NCBI GenBank assembly: GCA_007922225.1
Contig: ML679961.1
Location: 63,740,249 to 63,804,248, forward strand
DNA from: Emydura subglobosa
Lineage: Eukaryota; Chordata; Testudines; Chelidae
Direction: 5' to 3'
DNA: 64,000 bases
Position 1 is the stretch's first letter. Each line of letters opens with the position of its first letter. The notes under the pieces are model-generated. The model had not been told where the DNA came from. It searched no databases and saw only the letters and a program-made list of their open reading frames with translations. The position numbers were made by a program, and so were the translations under genes. This document shows, piece after piece, positions 23,511-35,404 of the stretch.

Positions 23511-24729
23511 AAACCTTGACTCCCAGGCCCCTGCTGTAACCACTAGATTACAGTTTCAGCAGGTTATGTTTTTCTAGTAGCCCCTTTTATTTTTCCAGTT
23601 CCCTCTTGGCCCCTCTTATCTTTCTTACCTTGTTTATTGATAGGTATTGTCAGGCCTTCAATTACTACATAAAATGAAAACAAATTTCAGGGGAGATGTA
23701 ATGAGTCTGGTGAGGACCAAGCTCTCATCTTCTTCCATATTATAATTAACTTTGCCCTTCCTTCTCACAACCCCCCTTCTCTGCTGCCAACTCCCAAGCC
23801 TGGGAATCAAAGTTTCTTTCTAAAACACCAATATCCCAGCCCACTGCCAAAGCACTTATGAGCTCAGCAGTCCAGAGCTGGCTGGCAAGTGGGCAGACTG
23901 ACTGACATTCTCCTTGCATATACAAACGCACAGCTCTCCAAGTGCACTGATAGCTGGATGCCATACAGGGAAATGTGAGTCATCACCATAATCACCTTGG
24001 TGTTACAGCTGTCTACAAAGCTGCCTGACTGTTTCATGCTTTGAGGTTAAATCTGTTGAAAGACACTGCCTGAAGTTCTAGTTTGGATTGGTTTTTACCA
24101 CTCCAAAAAGACATGCTTCTCTTTAAAATAAGTCTGTCCTTCATTCAGTTAAATAAGCTGTAAAGTGACTGAGAAGGTGAATATCACAAACCTATCAAAT
24201 TCATTCTGTATACCACTGAACATTTGGGTAAGAGCACATTACTAGAAATCTCATTTAAACACAAACAGCTGGCAGAAGTGAGTTTTGCCCTTGTTTTAAT
24301 TTGGGTGGTTCAAGCCAATTTTATTTTAAATGCTCATTTGCCTAGAAATTGATGAATATCTAGGGGGTAACAGTATACTAAGTCCTTGAAGTTTGCTAAT
24401 TTCCTTCCTGCACTACCACCCTAACTGGAAAATTAATAAAAACTTCCCATTCTTAAACATTATAGGATTGGGACCAATTTCTGTCTGTATTTGTCAGTGA
24501 ATACTAGGCTATTTAGTTTAAATTTCTCTAAATTGCTATTGGTCTACTTGTACCCACTGGAAAGGTAAAAATTTTCCCAGGACCATCCAGTAAGGTATGC
24601 TGAGGTCCAGAGACTAAGCTATAGATTAGAGAAATTGAGGACCTCTACCAATTTGTAATATCAAAGGCTGTTAAGGCTACTCTGGGTTTTCCAACTTCCA
24701 ATATATACAAGTTTGTAGACATACCTTAC

Positions 24730-24835
24730 CGTCTTAAAGTTAGCATAATAAAGGCAATAAAAATATTCAAAAAACAGAAGACATTCATCGGGAGAAACAG
24801 GACGTTTCTCCCAAGATCCATTCTGATGGCTTGAG
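24730..24835 (-). other. exon-like open segment upstream of the SMOC1 Kazal exon
   Basis: On the minus strand an acceptor-like TTTTTATTCCAACAG ends at 24836. A 106-bp stretch open in one frame follows (beginning SSHQNGSWEKRPVSPDEC), then a donor-like ACG/GTAAGG at 24729. It would enter in phase 2 and leave in phase 0, the phase in which the Kazal exon starts. In another frame an ATG starts a hydrophobic run (MDLGRNVLFLPMNVF), but that frame does not join in phase. I know of no SMOC1 exon like this. It may be coincidence, a lineage-specific cassette exon or a repeat fragment. Confidence 0.2.
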
Positions 24836-24839
24836 CTGT

Positions 24840-27376
24840 TGGAATAAAAAGTTACATTATTGCAAATACTTCACATTGCAGACTGAGCCCTAGACACCAA
24901 AGACATCCAGGAGGCACCCTAAAATACAGTCAGTGTCTACCACCACAGAGCACTGCTTCTAACAGCCTGAAAGTTTACTGAAACATTCAGTGAACTCTAA
25001 TGTACCCATTTACAGAATCAAAAAAGCCTTTTCAACATTTGTTGTTTGGGTTACAGGAGCACTAACATGGCATACAAGGTAGTTTCCTTACACCTAAGAC
25101 ACCAATCCTGCCAAAAAGAGTTTGCAATCTAAGATGTTACACAAGATGGTGCTTTGTTTTATTGACAAGCAGATTATGTTGAAAATGCTGCATTAAATTC
25201 CCCAAGGATATATATGACTCTTTATACAGAGTGTCTGATCAGTGCTGGGAAGTAGTCTAATTTACTCCAATAGCATGGCCAATAGGGCTAGGTGTCTTGG
25301 AGATGTTACTAAAGAGCTGTGGAATCTTTTACTTGTAGAATACAAGTTCTAATCCAGCCAAGGGTAGCAAACTAGAAGCAGTTTCCTTCAGACAGATGTG
25401 TTGGTTCACAAGAAAACAGGGTTCTCAAATCTCAGCATAGTTGGTGGTTCAGTCCAGTTTGGAATTTAGTGTGAACCCCCCTCAGCAACCCTTTTGTCAT
25501 AGACATTAGTGATAAAAAGACTAATCTGTTGGTATTTAATCTGTACATGCTAGACCTACAAGTCTACCCCACCATCCACCCTTGAAGGACTCTTCCTTAT
25601 GGTATACTTACTAACGCTTTCATTTCAAATTTAAACATCATTATGGTCTCTCTTATTGATGGTCTCCTCTACAGAAAAGCCAAGGAGGGAATGTGCGTGA
25701 ATCCTGAATTACATTTGAGGCCATTTAACATTTGTGTGAGGCACTGTACAAAAAAGCGTAAGAGTCCCTCCCCTCAAATGCTTACAGTTTGTAAATCAAT
25801 CTCACAGTACATGAGGAAGCATTTGTGGAAGCATTTCTGTACCAGACCCTAAACCCCTCCCTTCTGCAAATGCATTTACACAGGTGCTCATTGAATCACT
25901 TCTCAAACTAGTTTCTGCTTCTTCAGACTTGAAAGAGAGATAAGAGGTCAGAAAAAAAAAGCTAAATTTGCCAGCAAAGTGTATCTGTTTTTCTTCCCCA
26001 CACCTCAACCCGGCTGCTGACAAACAAACACACACTGATTAAAGGGCTTTTAATGACTAAAGAAAAGCAGACCTCCCTGCAGCTGCAGAGCAGCTGGAAC
26101 CACTTGTGTTTTATTTAGCAGAGAACGGTCTGACTCCACAAGTGAAAATGAGTTTGGTGGTCACTTGTTCTAGTCCCCATGTGGGGATATCATAGGCACA
26201 CCAAACAATTTAGCATGGTTCTTTCTGAAATGGTGGGCTCTACTGAAGCATCTTCCCTGGAACAGGAATAGCAGGTGTGAACTGAGGCGCGCTGACCGAG
26301 CGTGGAAGTAGTTGCAAAGAATGGAAAAGCAAGGGTGCGGCAGTTCTGCATTAAGATGTATTGGCAGAACTGCATTTCAGGAAAGAGGTACACCAGATCA
26401 AGAATGGGGCAAGTTGGCAGTACTCTGTGGGGACACAGACTGAAAAAGATGGGAATGCAGGACATGATGTAGGTCAGAACTGATGTGCCTTGGCAGAATT
26501 GCCTAAATATCCCCCAGACTAACAGCAGGGATTGCTGTATAAGAAGACTGAAAGAGTTTGGGGGAAAGAAGCTTGCACAGAGCATGGCTCAAGCCAGTGT
26601 TACATACCCTTGACTTTAATTGGCGTTAAACATCAAAGCTTATGCGGGTGGGGGGAGAGGGCGGGGTATATTTTATTTTTATTTTATTTAAAAAGAAAAA
26701 AAAAAGTTACTATTCCTCAGTCACTATCCATAGAGATTTTTTAGCCCATTTTTTTAATCCCAAAAAAGGGATTTGCCCCATCCGTATGCATGGGCTTCTC
26801 TTATGGACTTTGGAAACCTTGTGTTCTGGGTTTAAAGACCCTCTAGTTCTGTGCTACCACTAAACATGGACAGTCATGAATATGTATGACTTTAATGTAC
26901 TAAATGTTATATCCCTGACATTAATAAATAGCTTCCCGAGATACCAACACACAGATATATAAGCAAGGGAAGATTATGCAGAATGGAGAGTTTCTGGAGA
27001 GATCTATTAGGATGATGCAATCAGTATTGCCAACCCCAAGTGGTCAAAAATCATGTTTTTTGTTTTTGTTTTTTTTAAACATCTCATTTTAGCTGGCAAG
27101 TTTTGAGTTCCTTTTATTTGCCTTCTGGTTTTTAAATAGAGCTGAGCAAAACTGTTTCAGCAGATAAGTTGTTTACCTGATACGGAGCAGGGATTTGCCA
27201 AAAATTAATTATTTTTACACATGGATTATTGTACGTGGTTCAACCCAAACTGAATTCCCCCTTCCCCCCCAATTTCTCAAGACTGCCAGAAAACCAAAAT
27301 AATCAGTTATTCGCATCACTGTAGTTAAGTCTCCAGGGTTCACATTTTCAAGCTTTTAACTGCAACCACGAAGGCT

Positions 27377-27380
<4 letters not shown>
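24840..27380. other. mostly unannotated intronic sequence
   Basis: A 131-codon minus-strand frame at 26190-26585 has no signal peptide or domain that I recognise; it overlaps shorter frames and is probably chance or part of an uncharacterised repeat. A SINE-tail fragment lies at 25719-25798. Confidence 0.45.
25719..25798 (-). repeat. MIR-related SINE tail fragment, minus strand
   Basis: Contains GAGGCACTGTACAAAAAAGC, GAGTCCCTCCCCTCAAATGC and TTACAGTTTG. This is the reverse-oriented amniote SINE tail also seen at 10782-10920. Confidence 0.6.

Positions 27381-27382
<2 letters not shown>

Positions 27383-27413
<31 letters not shown>
27383..27413. repeat. poly-T tract (31 nt)
   Basis: Uninterrupted run of 31 T followed by AAAATGG. 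It may be the tail of a minus-strand retroposon, but no body is recognised. Confidence 0.95.
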
Positions 27414-27419
<6 letters not shown>

Positions 27420-27585
27420 GAAGTAGAAATTCTCATGTATTCTTATCACTTCAGGAACTAGGGCTTTAAGAAAGACACCAAATATAATGAAACTCACGAT
27501 CAAGTCACACGAGCTGGCCAGAGTAGGTCCTACTTCACTGAGAAAGTTAGTGAAAGCCCTATTGCCTGGCAACAAAATAAATATT

Positions 27586-28952
27586 TGTGACGTTCCCACC
27601 CCCCCTGCAATCTGGACTGGTGTGTAGCTGTGTCATATCAATTCCTCACTCCTGGGCCCCAATTTACCCCGCTTTGTTGTGTGAACCACCACTCCTCAGT
27701 CAGCCCACACCCAACCTCCTGTGAGTAATCGATCCCTGACCTAGTGAAGAAGCACTTCTGGCCAGCCATTCATGGGACAGACTCCCAGCAAACACCCCCA
27801 GTCTCAGATGCAACCCCAGGAACTACCATCTTGCAGGGTTCAGTGCTGTACACTGCACCCTGCAAGCTCATTTACATTTGTCTGTCAATTAATCAAAGAA
27901 AGTGATATGCACCAGCTCTGTCACTCTAAGTGAGGTCTCTGCGCATGCACTATTTTAGATAAAACAAATTTGACTACAGTAAGATTTTAAGTGAACATAA
28001 ATCAGATTAACAAATTAAGCGATTAATAATTGAGACCTACTCCTTGACTCAAACTAAAAGGTAACTCACATCCTAAATTAAGATTAATATTTCAGTAACT
28101 TTCAGTCTGTGATGTTAGCTTACAAGACAGGCTGACTGCGATGCCTCTAGCAACCAGGCTCCCCCCCGTGGACAGATTCTCAGCCCTGGTCTACACTTAC
28201 CTGGAGATTCGGCAGCAGTCAACGGGAGTTACACAAACTACGCAGAGTAGCTTGCGTAACTCACGTTGACTGCTCTACTTCCCTTCTGCGCGCTGTCTAC
28301 ACTGCGCTTTGCCGACAGGAACAGCATTCCCGTTGACACAGCACTACGCTACTTGAGGGGGTGGTTTACCAGCATCGAATTCCTGATCAATTGAGCGGGT
28401 CTACACTGACCGCTCAATCGATCCAGAAAGTTCCATCTGGTGGCAGCAAATTTGCCGCCGTCAGTATAGACATAGCCTCAGTCTTTGGTGTTGCTTAGAA
28501 GATGGATTCCAAGGGAGAGCCCTGAGACAAAGATGCCTCTTTCTTTTAAGACGTTTCCTTGACACCCCTTGGGGTCAGATGATTGTATATGTCCGGCAAT
28601 GGGTGTGATTTTTCCCTCTTTAGCCAAAATGCTCAAAGGTGATTAGGCCAGTCCATTGTTCTTGTATTCATGCCTCTGTGGGGCACGTACTTTCAGCTTT
28701 GTGTTTGTCTGACTATTCAAGCCATGTGAGACATTTGGGGATATGACCTAGCAGAGTTTCACATCTGTACGTATGTATGACATTGTTATGGTAGCATGTT
28801 TCCTGCAATAATGGTTGGTATGTCATGAGTATTCCAAAAACACCTTACATGACATACTTTGCATCAGACAATACACAGTTACACTGTAAGGGTGAACATG
28901 AATGATACACAAATCACACCCTAAGAGTGTACATGGGGTACAGTGTGTCACA
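27586..28952. mobile_element. solo LTR-like element (1,367 bp) with a nested MITE
   Basis: Begins TGTGACGTTCCC and ends CAGTGTGTCACA, a TG...CA terminus with inverted TGTGAC/GTCACA tips. It is flanked by a perfect 5-bp target duplication ATATT at 27581-27585 and 28953-28957. Removing the nested MITE (28184-28476) leaves about 1.07 kb, a plausible solo LTR. I see no coding region. Orientation and superfamily (retrovirus-like or Gypsy-like) are not resolved. Confidence 0.75.
28184..28476. mobile_element. GTCTACACT-type MITE nested in the LTR (293 bp)
   Basis: Begins CCCTGGTCTACACT and ends AGTATAGACATAGC. The tips share GTCTAYACT as inverted repeats, typical of abundant sauropsid MITEs. Direct CTCAG flanks at 28179-28183 and 28477-28481 mark the insertion. 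The interior contains further inverted words such as CAACGGGA and TCCCGTTG. Confidence 0.8.
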
Positions 28953-29707
28953 ATATTGCCATGTGTGGTTTATAAGAATATTGCAGTGGCAGGGAGATGA
29001 ACTAGACCATCTAACGGATGAGGGGAGGCAGAGGTCAAGGGTTAAAATAGCATGGTGATCTGCCAGCTGACTTAAGGTTCATAGGATCTGCCATTTCATA
29101 GAAACTGGTTCATAAAAGTGACCAAAAAAATTAAAGGAAAAAACCAAATCACCCGTTTTGTACCTTTTGCCAGCACCAGTGAGAGCCAAGTCAGTCTCTA
29201 TGGCAACAGATATGGCACAAGCAACACTCGTACAGGCATCTTGATCACCCCCTTGCTAATGTATCACACCCCTTTCCTGACACCATCCTGTAAGAGCAAG
29301 GTAGGTAGATTCACTCTATACCTGTCAGTCAGTCCATGGCTGCTCTGCTAACCTCGCCCGCTGGCACCATTTTCAGTTGCATCAGTTGTTTTGTAACTGA
29401 CACATAGAAGCTGGACTGAGGTTAACAGTTTAAGTCTTAGGCTCAGCATACCCTCACTCTTTGAAACAGACCCATTGGCTCTTTCCTCTTCAGATGCAGA
29501 CTGTTACCCTGCAGATTTGTGAATCTATCTTTTGATTGGAAACTTCACATCCAGGTAACACCCATTTTTAAAAGTCTCAAAGTGCTTTTTGTAAGAGTTT
29601 TCTTTAGTCAACACTTTACTTCCCAAGGCTATTGCACAGTAGTGATTATTCATTATCATTATGAAGGACAATAGTCGGTCACTGGGCCAGGAGAAAAGAG
29701 TGAAAGT

Positions 29708-30190
29708 GACTACAGCCTGGTGGTTAGGGCACTCACCTAGGATGTGGAAGACTCAAGTGCAAATCCCTGTTCCAATGACTTACACATAGTAGAATAGCTC
29801 AACAGGAGAGCTTGAGAAAGTCTCACACCAGAATATCCCATAAACTAGTAACTAGGGCACTCTCCTGTAATGTGGGAGAAGTTCAAATCCCTTTACCTCA
29901 GGCAGAGACAGGTCTTAAACCCAGGTCTCTGCATCTTGAGTAAGTGCCCCAATTGCTGGGTTAAAGGTTATAAAGGGAGGCCTCCTCCACTTTATGCCCC
30001 CCCCCAAACATTGTGTGTCTAGTCCTCCTCTGCTTTTTTCCTCCCTAAAAATGAAATCTCATTTTGATTTTGGACAAGTCCGATCAGGACAAAGTTTCAT
30101 TTTGACACTATTCAAAAATTTGATTTTTCAATTCACTAAAAAAGTTTTGGGTTTGGTTCAACCTCCGATTTCTTTTTCCTTGGCATCACC
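29708..30190 (+). repeat. tRNA-like composite repeat
   Basis: Contains three tRNA-like modules: TGGTTAGGGCACTCACCTAG followed by a box-B-like phrase ending AAATCCC (about 29720-29768), AACTAGGGCACTCTCCTG with AAGTTCAAATCCC (about 29850-29892), and an inverted one, CTTAAACCCAGGTCTCTGC (about 29913-29931). A T-rich tail with TTTTGATTTTTC-like words follows. Related copies lie near 46.6-47.0 and 52.9-53.1 kb. I do not assign a database name. Confidence 0.55.
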
Positions 30191-30194
30191 AACC

Positions 30195-32390
30195 AGCCAC
30201 AAAGTTACTAACCTGAGCAGTATTTAAACTTAGTGACCTCCAAAATAAAATGCGTCATAACCCAGTACAAGTACCAGATCCAAAGAGATGTTCAGGAGAC
30301 TGGGTCCTCCGGAAGGGTCTGTATTTACCAGAGTCATGCCCAGGGTTATCTTCACCAAGAGGGAAAGCATTCAAGAGAAATTCTTAATCTTACTTCTACA
30401 AGCTCTGCCATTGATTTATATGGGATGAGGACCAGATCCTTACAAAGATTAGGAATTATTGTAACATCTAAATTCCAAAGCTGATTTTTGAATAATAGTC
30501 TATGGAAGTACACAACTCCTTCACCACAATCAATGTGGAAGAGGATGGAAGATGACAAGGCACTGGGTAATTAGGCGTCCAATTTGAATTGAACTTAGAA
30601 AATGTGCATTTTAATAGAATAGAATACAATTTTAAAAATATTTCAATATCTGGCAGTTACGGCACCTGTCTATTTTTAAAGTCATTTAAGTTTTGGACAG
30701 CTAATCAAATTGTTTGTTTGGTTAAACCTCCCATAAGTCATAAACCCAGATTAGGAGATATACTACTATTTAACTGCAGCTATGGAGAACGTTAAAATAG
30801 GAAATGTTGAAATAAGTAGTTCTGCTTCGCTTATATCAGTTAATACAAAGAACACAACTTCCAGGTCCTCTACCCTAGGAATCAGCATCTTCAAGGCACA
30901 AACTGGCATCACCCCTGTGTATGGGGGTGAGAGTAGCTTGGGAGAAGATATTTGAATACTAACTCATACAGAAGGAAAGAACCTGTATTATAAATGCTCC
31001 TGAAAGGAAGACTTTGGTTGCACTACCTTTAACCAAGGTTGTATGAGTAGTTTGGGAAGCACTCCCCTCCCCCAGGAATTAATTTCATGCATTTATTTAA
31101 AGTGGCAGCATTTTAGCATTACTTGAAAGCACAAATATTCAGGCCATCAGAAGTTTGCACTGACACCCAAATACAAGCCTAAATCACAAATCAATAAAGA
31201 CTAAACATACTAATGGGTCAATGGTTTAACAAAAAGGTTTTTTTAGCATTAACTTTCCTGTTATAAATCCGGAAGAAAATAGGAAATCCAGATGCTCACC
31301 TACAGCCAAAGCATGAAATTCTGATCGCACTGAAGTCCATGTCATAACTTCTATTGACTTCAATAAGACCACAATGTCATTCTGCAAGGTTTACTGTTTT
31401 AAATAAAATAGTTCAATCAGTTTGGTTTGGAGAGTTCTCTGCTTGTTCAGCATAAATTCAAGAATGAAGCCACACCGTGGAAAGTCATGATCTAAGTCAT
31501 GCAAGTTAGGCTTCCCAATGTAGTTGTATCCCACACTTTAGTAAGCCATAAAGATACCTAGAGTTGTCCCCTCCCACAAGCAAACAAACGAGGCGATCAC
31601 AGCCTGGTTCCCACTAGACGGTGAAAAGTCAGCTATTGTACTAGAATAGGTTGTACCGTCTCTGAAAACGGCATGGCTTCAGGGATTTTAAAATAGGATA
31701 GCATGAACAGGAGAAGGTACCTCCCTCCAAAAAGATCTTGGATAACAGTGTCACAAATGTTTACACAGATTCTCATGTTCCTGAGAATGTTTAAATCAGA
31801 GGTTGGTCCTTATAGTCTATACAGTCTGGAAGGCATCCTAACGCCAGTGCTAGAGGTTATCGTTTTCTGGAACTCTGGCATAAAGTCAAAATATTCCCCT
31901 TTTCCACATCTCCCTACTGTACATCAATTAAAGGGAACCTCTGACCACTGCAAAAGTTCTATATATTTATCTATATTCTATATGCAGCAAACAAATTTAG
32001 CCCTAAACAAAGCCAAAGTAACATAGTCCTGGAGCTATTTTCCTAGAGTCAGCTCAAAGTTGGCAGTTCAAGTCAAACACATGTTTACAAATAGGGATGT
32101 AAGCAAGGTCTGAGTGTCTCTCTCCCTGCTCAGCAGCTGAAAGGGGAGCACGTTATTTGCATGGGCTTTGTATTTGCATGAGTATAATTAAGTACTCAGC
32201 ATATTACATAAGCACACTAGGTGCTGAGCATGATGGGAAATGGTCAATGTGTCTGGTTTTGTGTTACAAGTCACTTTTGTGTTAACTGCAGGGTAATGAA
32301 ATGTTGTCCTTCGATTGTATGAACAAATGGCATCAGATCTGTGTTTAGCCTGTTCTGATAAAAAATTCACTCACCCAAACACAGCTCAAA
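30195..32390. other. unannotated intronic sequence
   Basis: Only short open frames. A partial GAAGTCCATG...TTGACTTCAATA inverted phrase near 31333-31366 looks like half of the palindromic reptile repeat. Confidence 0.45.
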
Positions 32391-32393
32391 ATA

Positions 32394-33349
32394 GGTGACA
32401 GACGGACGGACGAACAGACATTCCAGCATTGCAAGGGGAGAGGGAGAGGTGAGAAGTCTGTTGAGATTTCACTAGCCCTGGCAAAGAGCTACCCCAGACA
32501 TGGATTGACGATCTCCCACTGTTAAAAGGTAGAATTAATGGTTCCTCTTGGAGTCTTTTGTTTGTTAAAAGCAGGGACATCATCTGCTGACACAAACAGT
32601 TTTCCCATGAGCTGAAATTCATTAAGAGCTGAATCATTAGAGAGACTGGGAAACTTTGACTGACAACCAGCAGAGAGGTGCCAGCAATGGACAGCACCTG
32701 CAGACAGCAGGATTGGTCAGCACTAGTAGATGGTGGGAGCAACAGCGGTCAATGCCAGCAGATGGTGGGAGCCAGGAGCGGTCCGCGCCTGCAGATGCCA
32801 GGATTGGTTAGCATCTGTAGACAGAGGGGTGCCAGCAGACGGCAGGAGCCAGAAGCAGTTGGCAGGAGCCAGAAGCTGGGACTCAGTGAGGCCCGGAGGT
32901 GGCAGGAAGCAGCAGCGGAAGCGGCCTGGTCAAGCCTGCATCCAGCAGGAGCCTGTAGAGGGGGACTGGCTGAGCCCCAACTGAGAGGTGGACATTGCAA
33001 CTACAATGGTCGGTATAGAGGAAAGCAAGAAGGGAGAGGTGAAGGACATGCCCCAGTACTCTGGGATGGGTTTGGCTCATTGAGTTCATGAACTCTGTTT
33101 GCACTGTTTCCCAGACCAGTGCTGTGTTACTTCCCTTCTGTTATTAAAAGGTTTACTTTCTACACTCAGACTCTGTGCTTGCCAGAGGGGAAGTATTGCC
33201 CTTTGGGGTGCCCAGGGGATAGTGTGGGATTTCCCAGGTGACTGGGTAGGGGCTCGAGCCAGTTTGGTGTGGTATCATTGACAGGGACCCCAAGATACAG
33301 AACCCAGCCCTTGCTGCTGCCGACTGTCTGGCAGAAGGGTTACAGGGAG
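32394..33349 (+). mobile_element. probable LTR or LTR-like repeat with internal minisatellite
   Basis: The 3' third has an ATTAAA signal (TGTTATTAAAAGG near 33140) followed by an R/U5-like stretch, and ends GCAGAAGGGTTACA, a CA terminus. I recall similar sequence as a turtle repeat. The 5' end, placed at the GACAGACGGACGGACG simple stretch, is uncertain, and no matching target duplication is seen. Confidence 0.45.
32676..32880 (+). repeat. degenerate minisatellite, unit about 32 bp
   Basis: Repeated variants of GCCAGCAGATGGYGGGAGCC and AGGAGC alternate with CACCTGCAGACAGCAGGATT-type variants. Copies can be seen near 32676, 32716, 32749, 32789, 32830 and 32860. It is GC-rich compared with its surroundings and lies within the LTR-like unit. 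Confidence 0.7.
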
Positions 33350-33509
33350 AAACTTTAATATTAATGTTGACAGAATGGGCAAGTTGAACATATTGAAGCC
33401 TTTAACTCCAAAGATGAAAAATTAATTTTAAGTTCCTGAAGTGTTAGAAGATCCAAGTTAACATAACTGAATCCAACTGTATAATCCAGGTCTCTTTCCT
33501 TCAATGCTT

Positions 33510-33990
33510 AGCCAAATGGTTGGCCATAGCAATTGGTCACCATTTGGTCTGTTCCCAAACAGCCGCAAGGGCTTGATGGGCCAAAAGTCCAATATCAAAA
33601 CATACAATGCACCCAAGTAATGGGGGGTCTGCCTCTGGGCTGCCTCCACCCCTTGGTTAGTGGAATTTTATCCCAGATGTTACACGCCCCCTGGAGAACA
33701 GCATTCACCGGAACATCTTTCGGCGTTCCAGCAATCCGTTCGAAAAGCATAAGACGCCAGGTGCAGATAATGGCCCTGGAAGTCTCTAGACCATAGCAAG
33801 TGTAAATGTCTGCTTTAAGAAGGAAGACATTCTATTTTATGCCCAGTATAGGACAGCATTGTGTGGAAAGCCTCCAGCTTTGCCCTGTCTGAGCGGCATA
33901 GTGTCCATGTTTCACAACTGTACAACAGTATGGAAAAGATACAGCTCAAATAAATCCTGAACGTAGTTGTTGTGCTGAGATTTTATTAAT
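33510..33990 (-). mobile_element. non-LTR retrotransposon ORF2 C-terminal fragment
   Basis: On the minus strand it reads LLYSCETWTLCRSDRAKLEA then FHTMLSY, matching the LLYG.ETWT...LE.FH motif C-terminal to RT domains. After a frame change it reads RLMLFERIAGTPKDVPVNAV and WRQPRGRPPITWVH, matching the GHV.R...PRGRP.TW block. Family assignment is open; it is not one of the CR1 3' ends above. Confidence 0.75.
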
Positions 33991-34004
33991 TTCATATTAG
34001 TCGT

Positions 34005-34870
34005 GTGTCTTTCCTCCTTCCCACGCTTATAGTCAGTAGGTCCCATGAAAATCCTGTTAGGGTTATTGCCATTGCTGGAGAGAAGCAAGCCATAACCCCC
34101 GCTAACATTTATTTTCTACCATCTTTTTCCAGAATGAGGCATTTTGCCAACATTCTACTAATGCTTTTAATTGTCCTGCCCCATATTGAGAACTGCAAGA
34201 CCCTCTCTTTGCCTTCATTCTGTTAATGATTTAGGAGTATAGAAATTGCTTAATTTCAAATAAATTAAATAGAGATTGTAATATTGGAAAAGTATATGTG
34301 ATATGTATACCACACAGCACCACTGGGAAAAACATATCCAAGTTGGGTAAGGCATTCCTTTAAGAGTCCACTCATCCCATATCCAAGAAGTATAGGTTTT
34401 CTCCAGTTATTCCCATCTGCAATTTTTTAAAAATTATGTTCTATTTAAGTGATATGGTAGCAATAAGGGATTCCCTTTAATTTCTATGGCTTGCTGCAGT
34501 TTGGTTAAACACCATAGCCTGAAATTTTGACACCAAACCATCACCACTTCCCCCATGCTTTATGAGGCCACCCTTTTCCCAAGAGCCTTAGAAGTTGTGC
34601 ACCTAGGGGAAGGCACTTTTCCAACTGTGAAGTGCCTGTACCTCCAGAGGAGAGCCTTCTACAATATAGGTTAGGTGTTCCACAGAAGAAGTACCTATGC
34701 CTAGTAGGCCTTCTTTGCAGTATTCTGAGCAGGTCTAGAGCTATGAACGCTTCTGATCGGCTATGAAAGCTTAGAAGTGACATCGAAATAATTGTATTTA
34801 TGTGGTAAAGCTTTCAGTGTCCTGTATATATTTCCACTACTTTGAAACTATATGTTGGCTGCATTAACCC
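34005..34870. other. unannotated intronic sequence
   Basis: Contains one plus-strand 73-codon frame (34005-34226) whose last part, MRHFANILLMLLIVLPHIEN, resembles a signal peptide and follows TTTTTCCAG. It ends 10 codons later with no donor or domain, so I do not call a gene. Confidence 0.4.
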
Positions 34871-34874
34871 TCTG

Positions 34875-35402
34875 GCCTTGTCTAGATTAGAAAATTTAGT
34901 CAGATAACACTGATTGTGCCATCTAGCATGACCAGCATGCCTTGTGTCTAAGCATAAGAGAACCAGTTGCATCTAGATCATTCCACAAGTCATGCCAGGC
35001 ACTTTAGGGCACCCCTAGCATTAACCATGACTGACAGACTGAATCACATCAACTCAATCACATCACTGTCCATGGAGTTCAATGCTGTAATACAGCAAAC
35101 AAGGCAAATCCTTGGAAAGCTGTTCTTAAAGTGACAACTCTCCATTCTGCAAAGAAGAGAGCCATGCCAAAGGAGGAAATCAAGAGCCCCGTTAGACAAA
35201 GCTGGTTGCTACAAAAGACTTTCCTAATGAAGGCCAAGTGTTTTGAGAGTTTGACCACTCTTCTTACAATCTCCTATGCATCAGCAAAAGCCAAGCAGAG
35301 TCACTCTGGAATCACTGTAGTTTGGAGCAATGTTGTACTCTGGGATGCATGCCCACAAAGTACTACCATTAACATAACTGACAACACTAGTGTGAACGCA
35401 AG
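34875..35402. mobile_element. possible degenerate MITE
   Basis: Begins GGCCTTGTCTAGATTAG and ends CTAGTGTGAACGCAAGG. These are weak inverted tips of the CTTGTCTACACTAG type common in sauropsid MITEs. No target duplication is seen. Confidence 0.3.
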
Positions 35403-35404
35403 GT

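Noticed and set aside
26190..26585. 131-codon minus-strand frame
   Set aside because: Hydrophobic but without recognisable family, donor or acceptor. Considered as a possible SMOC1 first exon and rejected because it is not GC-rich and ends in a stop.
29720..29768. tRNA gene candidate
   Set aside because: Box-A-like and box-B-like phrases are present, but the arms do not pair as a tRNA. It is a module of a dispersed repeat.
32678..33091. GC-rich patch with a 137-codon frame, considered as a CpG-island first exon of SMOC1
   Set aside because: The GC content comes from a minisatellite in an LTR-like repeat. No signal-peptide-like frame with donor exists on the minus strand.
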